Shown here: positions 56,401 through 64,000 of the stretch, one piece after another
How positions within the stretch are numbered: position 1 is the stretch's first letter
Layout: every line of letters starts with the position of its first letter
Source of the DNA: Phalacrocorax aristotelis
Taxonomy: Eukaryota; Chordata; Aves; Suliformes; Phalacrocoracidae
Direction: 5' to 3'
Assembly (NCBI RefSeq): GCF_949628215.1
Contig: NC_134282.1
Span: forward strand, 8,269,223-8,333,222
Length of the DNA: 64,000 nucleotides
Notes under the pieces: model-generated
The model's input: only the letters and a program-made list of their open reading frames with translations
Databases searched by the model: none
What the model was told of the DNA's origin: nothing
Made by a program: the position numbers and the translations under genes

Positions 56401-59400
56401 GATTTCTCTGTTCCATATCTGTTCTGTAATCAAAAGAAAATTATTGAAATAGGTTAGAAAAATGTTCTGCATCTCCTTTTAATGTTATAATAACAGCGAT
56501 AATAATTTGCAATTATTTACTTCTCCTGGTTATAATAGGCGGCCTTTCACTTTTCTTGGGTTTAGGTCATTTCATATATATTCCAATTTTCTAGCAAAAC
56601 ATAATTTCTGATTCCATTATTTATTTCTTCGGTTTAGCCATCTGCTGTAAGCCTGTCTCATTTCTCAAGCCCAGCAACACCCAAGCAAAGTCCATCCCAA
56701 GAAACACCCTCCAAACCTTTCACACCGGCACGCCAAACAGCTTGCTTTTCTGCCAGACAGACTCCAGAGATGCTGGCACCGCAATGTGTGTGGCATCAGC
56801 CTTGCACACTTGATAAAGGTTAAGAAACCAAAAATAGCTGTAAATGCTGTAAATCTTCACTTTGTGGCTGTTCCCCAAGCTAGACAACTTTAAATGTGGT
56901 CCTGTTATGAAATACACCCTTCGAGAAAAGCCTGAAGAATCAGTGTAGTGTGTTGTGTTAGTCACTTGAAATGCTTTAAGATGCAGCCCGGTGACACACA
57001 GTTTCATGCTGAATCCCCCGTATCCCCATGTCCATCCCACACATGATACCACCACTAAAGAAAGAGGATCCAAATTGCACGTGCTTTGTGTTACTAGAAT
57101 AGATGCTAGCACATTTATACCGCAAACACTGTTAATAGCTGGGGAAGTACAATAAAAGAGGATCCTGTAAATGTTAATGTGCTTGAGAATTTTGTGCTTC
57201 TCTGTTTCACTGGGTTCACAAAGGTTTTTTCTGCACTTAAAAGTTTGACACTGTAAAAGGTATTGATTTGATACGCTGAAGCTACATTAGGTTGAAATAA
57301 ATGCCACGTGGCTTCAAATACCTTAGGGAAAGAGAGTAGAATGGATGATTAGAGGTGATTTACACCATCAAACATTGCTTCTGAACTGGAGTAGCCTCCA
57401 AGCAACACGACCAGAAGTCCTGACGGGTAGTTCACTGGAAAAGTTTGTCAACGGCACAGGAGCGGTCAGAAGAGAACTCTGAAGCTTACTCATGACTACT
57501 TCACTGCTACATGATGCTGGCATGCATTTTAAAAGCAATACGAAAACATACAAAAGAATGGAAACAGCATTAATCCATTTGCAGGTTTTTGGCCAGGAGT
57601 TGTTACCAGACCTTCCTGGCCGACATAGATACTGCAGTCCCTTCCATGTCAAGTGTTACTCCTTCCATGTCAAGTACTATTCCTTTACTGATGCAAATAT
57701 CTTGCTTTTAAGTGATGGCTTTCAAGTCCTTTCACTTTTCTTCATTTCCTGGCTCTAACAATTCTGGTCAAAACCAATCCCATAAGTTTAACAGGAGATC
57801 AAGTCAAAGGCCTTGAAGGCAATTCATGTCATAGCGAGTATTTATTGGCTTCAACTGCTATCTCTCTTTTTGTTTATTTTTCTGTTACTTCCCTATGGAA
57901 CTATTACAGCTACAGAGCAAACTTCCCCATAGGCCAATTGACATATATTATACACAGGCATTTAGAAAACTTGTCTACTGTGCACTCACTCAAAACGTAA
58001 GAGTCTTCCTTCTGGCTTTACCATAGCCTGCCCTTTTGTAAAAATGCAATGTATGATAGATTTTGAGCACTAACACCTGCACAAAACACAGTCTGTGTCG
58101 AGTCACATATATAAAATCCATTGGGAAAATTCTGTTACTTGGGTGTGCAAGAATGGCATCTGTTGCTGCTGACACTGAACATATACGTTTGCCTTAAACA
58201 AAAAAACCTTATCCATAACCAGAAAGATTTAAAAATAGTCAGAAGCCTTCAAACCAAATTTCCCTGAAAAAATAAGCCCCACTAAACAACATATTTTTAT
58301 GCTTATGCTTAACCATAGGCAAGATCAGCCCAGCAATGCATTAGAAAATCACTTATTCAAAGCTTGATTTATCCAGAAAAAAAATTTGGAGACTAATTAC
58401 ACAGAAAATAAGCTCTTGTGATTAATTATTGGGAATAAAATCAAGCCATAATTATTGACTGGGGCCAGCGGGGAGCCATAAACAATTCACTTAAGGTCAA
58501 GTAACAGGGATTGTTTTTAACTACAGCAAGATGCTGAAGTTAGAACTGGAAAAGTTGCAAAACAAAATAAACTGAAGTTTGCCCAAATTCATTGTATTAT
58601 ATTACAGTCATCTGTTAGTGATTATGAGCCAGTGAGGTCTGCTGTAAAATGCTTACACAGGATATAGAAATAGTCTTCAAATATGAAACAAATTAGGAAG
58701 AACTGGCCTCTAAACAAGCATTTGATGTATGAAAAAGATGGTAAGAAAATGAAAACCTCAGAATGCTTTTTAGACCAGCTGCCTGAAACAACCCTCATTT
58801 CCATTTCTAAAGGGTCCAAGTCAGATGCGACATAAGCACGATGCAAACTGCCGCACAATCTTAACGTTGGGAAATTTGCCATAAGGTACAGTTTGCTAAA
58901 GAAGACCAGAGAAGGAAAGAGGGAGAGAGGCTTACTAACGTAACTTACACCACTGCCATCCTCTTTAAGTCTGGACCAAGTTAACTGGTATGAGAGTTAA
59001 AAAGATATTATAGAAGGACAAAACCTACATGCACTGCATTCTAGCTAACTAGAATACATATGTCACCTCAAGTTAGCTCACTCTCTTTTGTTCCTTTTGT
59101 TCCGATGTTACATGCTGTAGAGCTTCATTTTTACTGTCAGCAGAAAGTCTGAAGCAAATGAGCAGAGCCTAGCTTGAGGCCTGGCTGTTAGAGGATAGAA
59201 TTCCAGCTTCTAAGACCCACTTAAAATACGGGCTTAAAATAAATACTTTTTGTAAGTGTTGTGGAAGCAGCAAATGCCTGTGTTTGTACATATTTAGGAA
59301 CATCCCCCCAGCCCTGACCTGGACCTGTTCAGCATTTGAGCTTTCATTTTCACAAGTCAAAATGCTTTATAAATTCAGAGTCACATTTGATCTACAGCAA

Positions 59401-61200
59401 ATTATAGCAACATAACCTCTACAGCAATTTAAGAGATTGCTATGGAAATCCCTTCTTGTCGCTGCTTTGTGATACAGGTTCTCTGTCCTTGTCATACTGA
59501 CCCTGGGGTCTTGGTTTCTCCTAACCTCTTTGTTGCGCTTGGGAGGAAGGAAACAACCATATCACTGACAGTGATGCTGACCGAGAAAGCAGGAAAAGGA
59601 GGAGAACATAAGAGGGAAAAGGAAGTACATAGAAAGTCATGGATGGGGTCAAAGCCTCACGGCTCAGTACTGAGACATAAGGGGTTTGTAAGCTTTTCCA
59701 GCATGAGTGACAAAGAGCCAGATCTGCAAGCTCTTACCTCTCATTTAAGCCTCTGAAATGCTACAAAACCTGAGGCATCAAAACTATGAATGTGAATCCT
59801 CTGTGCAGGGTGGTTTTAACTTCTTTCCTTGAGCAGGGACAGCTGCAGCACGAGTACACTAATGTTGTGAGCTGGAGAAGCTGGTCCCTCGCAGCCCTCG
59901 CCTCCTCCCTCCCCACCCTGTTATGCATCCTGCACAAAAGCTCTTCTCACCAGATCCCTGCTTCACCTCGCTGCTCGCCCTTCCACAGCCTCTGCTTCCT
60001 CCACTCCCATGGCTTCCTCAGCCGCTTGTCCCACCTCCAGAGCGCTGCTGTGAAAAATGTAGTGCATGAAGAAAACTGGTAGCATCAGGAAGCAATTGGC
60101 GCTGCTCAAACCCCTCCAGTGTCAGCTAAGGAGAATCATGATTTGTATTTCCTTTTAAAAGTAACATTGGAGCTGTCATCGCAGCGAGGATAAATGAGAA
60201 AAGACTGGATCTTCGTTTCTTCCAACTAAACAGAAAATATTGGCGGCACACGTGGCAAGTGTCCCAATAAGGAAAAAATCAGCCATCTCCCTCTGCAAAA
60301 CTTCATAAACCCTTCCCGTGCAAAATATATGAAAAATGTCATTACCCGATAATAAGCGGTTGTGTGACATCAGATACGATATTACGTAAACTAGCACATT
60401 GTAAAAGGGGAGAGACGTCAATTAATCAAATGAGTTGGGTGGCACAGAAAATGGTGTAATAAAGAATGTTATTATGCTTTTATTGTAATAATTCTTTCCC
60501 TCACTTAGGAAAGCCTCAAAAATACTGAATTTCAAGTTCTATGAAAAAGCATTACAGTAATAAAGTCAACTTAATGCTCCATGAGAGACAGTTTGATTCT
60601 TTAACCAGAGTCCTGATTTACTTCTTTGACATCCCAGCCCAGAAGCATGCCCTAGTACACATGCAGGAGCATAAAAACAGATTCCCAGCTGCGCATACTA
60701 ACACCCACCTGCTCGGATAGTAATAGAGCAGGTCATTAAAAAACCCAGCATTTTTACCCCAGGAAGTATTGCAGTCTTTTACGTTACACCACATTCGGTC
60801 TCCCTGAAAGAGATGCTTCCAGTAGCAGCAAGGCAGCAAGACCACTTGCGTCCTGAAAACCATCTGAAGGGAAGCTGGCCGCCGAGCTGCTGTCTCAGTT
60901 CATTTTCTTCGCACTACAAGAGGTATGACCATACTGCTTCCAAAAACATCACTTAGCGAGATTTATTTCAGGGAAGAATGCTTCCTTCTGCTTCTTGTGC
61001 TCAATTTTTGGAAAGTTTCAGCTGCATCCCAGGGAAAGCGCGTCTCTCTCTAAGCAAGCCTGTTTAGTTCTGGGAAGCGTTGAGTTGTCATAATGCTGAG
61101 AAGGAGAAAACTGTTTTTTTTTTCACGTAATTACCTGTACTTGGTCTGATATCTGTTATTACGATTGCACATCTGTCTCTCACCTCACATAGGCACCTCT
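53460..61200. other. Intergenic DNA upstream of RARRES1
   Basis: About 7.7 kb, AT-rich, no coding potential recognised. A near-perfect tandem duplication of about 20 bp (CTTCCATGTCAAGT core) lies at 57.64-57.68 kb and a G10 run near 55.905 kb. Possible enhancers cannot be judged from one sequence. Confidence 0.5.
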
Positions 61201-61216
61201 CCTTGCTGAGGGGGCC

Positions 61217-61268
61217 GGGGGTTGTCTGAGGGGAGCCAGGGCCCCCCGCCTCCCCTCAGACAACCCCC
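61217..61268. repeat. Perfect 19-bp inverted repeat upstream of RARRES1
   Basis: GGGGGTTGTCTGAGGGGAG at 61217-61235 is followed, after 14 bases, by its exact reverse complement at 61250-61268. It lies 262 bp before the start codon. Partial copies of the right arm motif (CCCTCAGAC, CCCCCAGCCC) follow at 61270-61325, so the region is a small C-rich repeat cluster. Confidence 0.9.
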
Positions 61269-61529
61269 AGCCCCACTCAAGCCTCCTCGGCGTCCCTCAG
61301 ACTCCCCCAGCCCCTCTCAAACCCCCCGGCCGGACTGAAGCAGGTGGGAGGGATGAGGGGAAGGGGAGTAGCCGAAGAGACCGGAGTTTCCCCGATCGCT
61401 TCCCGGCACTGACAGCGGGCGGAGGGAGGGCGGGAGGTAGCGGGCCGGGCCCCCGGCTATTAGTACCGGCCCTCGGCGGAGCCCGTCTCAGTGCTGAGCC
61501 GCCCCGGTCACTCGCCGCCTCTCAGCACC

Positions 61530-61745
61530 ATGCAGGGGCTCAGCGCCGCGCCGCCCGCCGCCTTCCTCCTCCTCAGCGCTCTGCTGCTGCCGGCGGCCGC
61601 GGCGCCGGGAGCCGAGCGGGAGCTGAACCCCAGCAGCCGGCTGGCGGCGGCGGCGGCGCGGGTGGCACTGCACTACCTCAACTTCCAGGCGGCCTCCCCC
61701 GGCGCGCTGCGGGCGCTGGGGCAGGTCCGCAAGGCCACGCTGAAG
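61530..61745 (+). CDS. RARRES1: RARRES1 (ovocalyxin-32-like) exon 1
   Basis: ATG at 61530 opens 72 codons ending at a donor AAG|GTAGGG on a codon boundary. Residues 1 to about 25 form a secretory signal (hydrophobic AAFLLLSALLLPAAAA core). Then comes ELNPSSRLAAAAARVALHYLNF and a QVRKATLK end, the first strand-helix part of the latexin/cystatin-like fold. RARRES1 (retinoic-acid responder; in birds the eggshell-matrix protein ovocalyxin-32) is the secreted member of this family, whereas latexin lacks a signal peptide; this decides the name. Position and divergent orientation beside MFSD1 agree with the human order. The remaining exons lie beyond the window. Confidence 0.88.
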
Positions 61746-64000
61746 GTAGGGGGGAAGGCGGCGGGGCAGCGGGGTGGCCGCGGGCGCGGAGGAGGGCGGG
61801 AGGCTCCCTCGGCGGGCAGGCGCGGTCTTTGAAGTGACGCTGGGAAAAGTACAATTAATAACAGTTATTATAATAAAAGAGCGGGACGGTGGTGCGGAGC
61901 TGAGCTGCCCTGAGTTTAGCGCGGCCCTGCGCTGAGCACCGGGCACCTTCCCGCCTCCCTCGGCAGGCTCGGGGCACCCGGGTCCCCTCAGGGCGCTGCT
62001 GTCCCACCATCCCTTCCCTCAGGGGGCTCCCCTCAGGGTGGGAGTGAGGATCCGCCTCCAAGGTCATTAACTTACTCATGATTTAAATATCCCCCAAATC
62101 CAGGCTCAGTGCCCTGGTATGTTGGCTGAGGTTGCTCCGAGTGCCTGGAATCAAAAGCGGCATAGTGCAGATGAGGGAAAGAGGAAACTGAGGCACATGG
62201 CAGGCACATGATGGAAAGAAAGTGGTTTGATAAGGAAATGTTTTCAGCAGAATTGCTTCTGGAGTGATCATCGACTTTGTGTGAGTAGGGACGGAAAGGG
62301 CTTTGGCTTTCCATCTATGGAGACCAAGAGCTCAACTAAAGGCAATGCAGTTCCCATCAGAAAACATGCCTGTACATTCCAAAAAAACATGCCAAATGGA
62401 GGTGGGAGTCCTAGATAGGAGCAGCTACAGGGGCAGAGCTTTCATGTCAAGGAGAGCTTTGTCAGAGATGCTCGAGGAGGTGCCCAGGGCACACCGAGCA
62501 TAGGTTCCACAGCCTATCCCGACCGTCAGGGCCCCCGCCGCTGCCCACAGGCACCTGCCACGCAGCCCTTCTCTTCCTTTGGCCTCAGGTTTGGGTTTGT
62601 TTTTTTTTCTTTTTTTTTAAAAAGCCTACTGGGTTTCTGAAAGTAAGAACAGGCAAAATCTTCTGGGGAGGATTTGTCCATGACTGTAGATCCTGGAAGG
62701 AAAGCATTGCCTTCCGGGAAAGCTGAGGAGAGTCTAAGCTATCGCAGTGGATGGGATTTAAAACCAGCCCTCTCATTTAGTCTTTCTCGCCAGGCTAGTG
62801 CTGAGCAGCTCCCTGTAGCAAGGCTGGCTGTTTTGGATTCCCAGTCTGAAGTGCCAAATGCAGCACTGGATTGCACTGGATCCTTTTCTTGGCTCTGGCA
62901 TCTGAAAAGGAGATCTTACATTTGTCCTTCAGCATCTGCACAGCTTGTTCAATCCAGGCCCTCACTCCTAAAACTGAGAATAAGATGGTGTAGTGTAAAA
63001 TCTTCCCTTTCAAGAAAGAAGTTCCAAGCCAGCTAAAAGTGCTTAGGATGTACTACTGTGGTCCTTACAACACTGAACTTGAGCCTCAGTCTTTCACATA
63101 TATCCCAGTTGATAGTGGTTCAAAACCAATTTGAAGCCTGTTTGAATTGCACACAATATTTAACAAACCAGAATAATTTCCAATTACATTTGACAAAACA
63201 TGAACTACTGCATAACAATTCAGAATTTGTGTGTTACTTTGTGTAATGCAAAGCTGAAAGATAGCGTTAGTCATGCTTCCTACCTGTCTGGGAATGCAAA
63301 CATGAGCTCCTGCTATAGATTTATCTGAGACCATACCCTTTAGGTAACTGTTCTCATCATCATTCCCAAACACATCATTAAACATATAGTTTAAGAGGAG
63401 CTGAGCATGGACATGCTAGTCCTTCCTTAATTCTTCCTATGAAATTGCTGTAGACACCTGTGACAGAAATTTACTATGATATTTGATACTTCTCTCGAAA
63501 CATACAAGTGCTCCTTCTGTATTTACTGGCTACTTTACTGGGTAGCGTTCATATGTATATATTTATATATATAAATGCTTGTGCCTCTTTTAAGCACAAC
63601 AACATAGCCTTTGGGAGCAGCGTGCATTGCTGGAAGCAGTGCACTTGCCTACTAAAGAGCCGTATGAGAAGTAGGGAGTTGGTGCAGATCTTCTTTCCAA
63701 CCCCAGCATAACTTAATATTTGCAAGGTAGCGTTGGTTGCAGGGAGAGGAAGGGATCAGCCACCTGCTTTTTAATATAGGAAAGAAAAGAATTGGTTCAT
63801 TACAGAGAAGTGCCTCATTATTTCCCTACAGTACTGATGCTGTAGCAGCTCCCTGTAACCCCTTTCTGCAGTTTATTTCCCCTTTTTCTTTGCACACTCT
63901 GTGAAAACAAAATGTACTAGACGTAGCCACTTCCTTCTTTCCTGTCCTCCAGTGTAAAAAAATGAAAAGAATTTCCTGGAAGGAATGTGTTATATTATGT
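61746..64000 (+). other. RARRES1 intron 1 (partial)
   Basis: The donor GTAGGG starts an intron that continues past the window end. It begins GC-rich and becomes AT-rich, with a T-rich run near 62.6 kb and a TA-rich tract near 63.55 kb. No second exon with latexin-family sequence was found here. Confidence 0.6.

Larger units (their letters stand above)
61210..61840 (+). promoter_or_regulatory. RARRES1 CpG-island promoter
   Basis: A sharp GC-rich island begins about 320 bp before the RARRES1 ATG and runs through exon 1. No clear TATA box is present. It contains a 19-bp inverted repeat (separate entry). Confidence 0.75.

Noticed and set aside
61488-61946. 152-codon minus-strand frame over RARRES1 exon 1
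   Set aside because: GC-rich antisense shadow; the plus strand has signal peptide, family sequence and a splice donor.
1-64000. CRISPR arrays, bacterial operons or insertion sequences
   Set aside because: None is present. The sequence is vertebrate nuclear DNA with introns, CR1 and LTR elements.

Overview
The window looks like a piece of a bird nuclear genome. Long AT-rich, non-coding stretches surround one multi-exon gene with short vertebrate exons and GT-AG introns. The dispersed repeats are bird-type: CR1 LINE 3' ends, an ERVL-type solo LTR, and a class II endogenous retrovirus. Two host genes lie head to head. MFSD1 is on the minus strand: 16 coding exons between 14215 and 28067, and every splice phase joins. 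RARRES1 is on the plus strand, with only its first coding exon (61530-61745) and part of intron 1 inside the window. The MFSD1-RARRES1 neighbourhood and divergent orientation match the arrangement I know from human 3q25, which supports both names.

Layout. 1-14214: non-coding DNA downstream of MFSD1, holding a CR1 scrap near 5.5 kb and a decayed P2Y-like GPCR at about 7.44-8.24 kb. 14215-28067: MFSD1, a 12-helix lysosomal transporter with a GC-rich promoter carrying two tandem TFEB/CLEAR-type boxes. 28.2-29.4 kb: intergenic. 29392-36517: a complete-length provirus on the minus strand, with two 536-bp LTRs, a 6-bp target duplication, a tRNA-Lys-like primer site, polypurine tract, gag, dUTPase-protease, pol and an env remnant. 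37350-37913: an older solo LTR. 38-61 kb: intergenic DNA with a CR1 copy at 52.8-53.4 kb and an unrecognised decayed ORF chain at 42.7-43.6 kb. 61.2-64.0 kb: RARRES1 promoter, exon 1 and part of intron 1.

The provirus is the most informative accessory element. Its LTRs differ at only 3 of 536 positions, so it is young, yet its coding region is broken in at least seven places: a gag frame break, a protease active-site change, several pol stops and a frame break, and loss of most of the env surface subunit. The control architecture is still readable: a gag-pro slippery heptamer in the right register, a splice donor inside a perfect leader hairpin, and an env frame running 129 codons into the 3' LTR. 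I found no clearly new biological system. The best candidates for follow-up are the LTR-borne reading frame, the tandem CLEAR boxes of MFSD1, the 19-bp perfect inverted repeat before RARRES1, and the GPCR relic.
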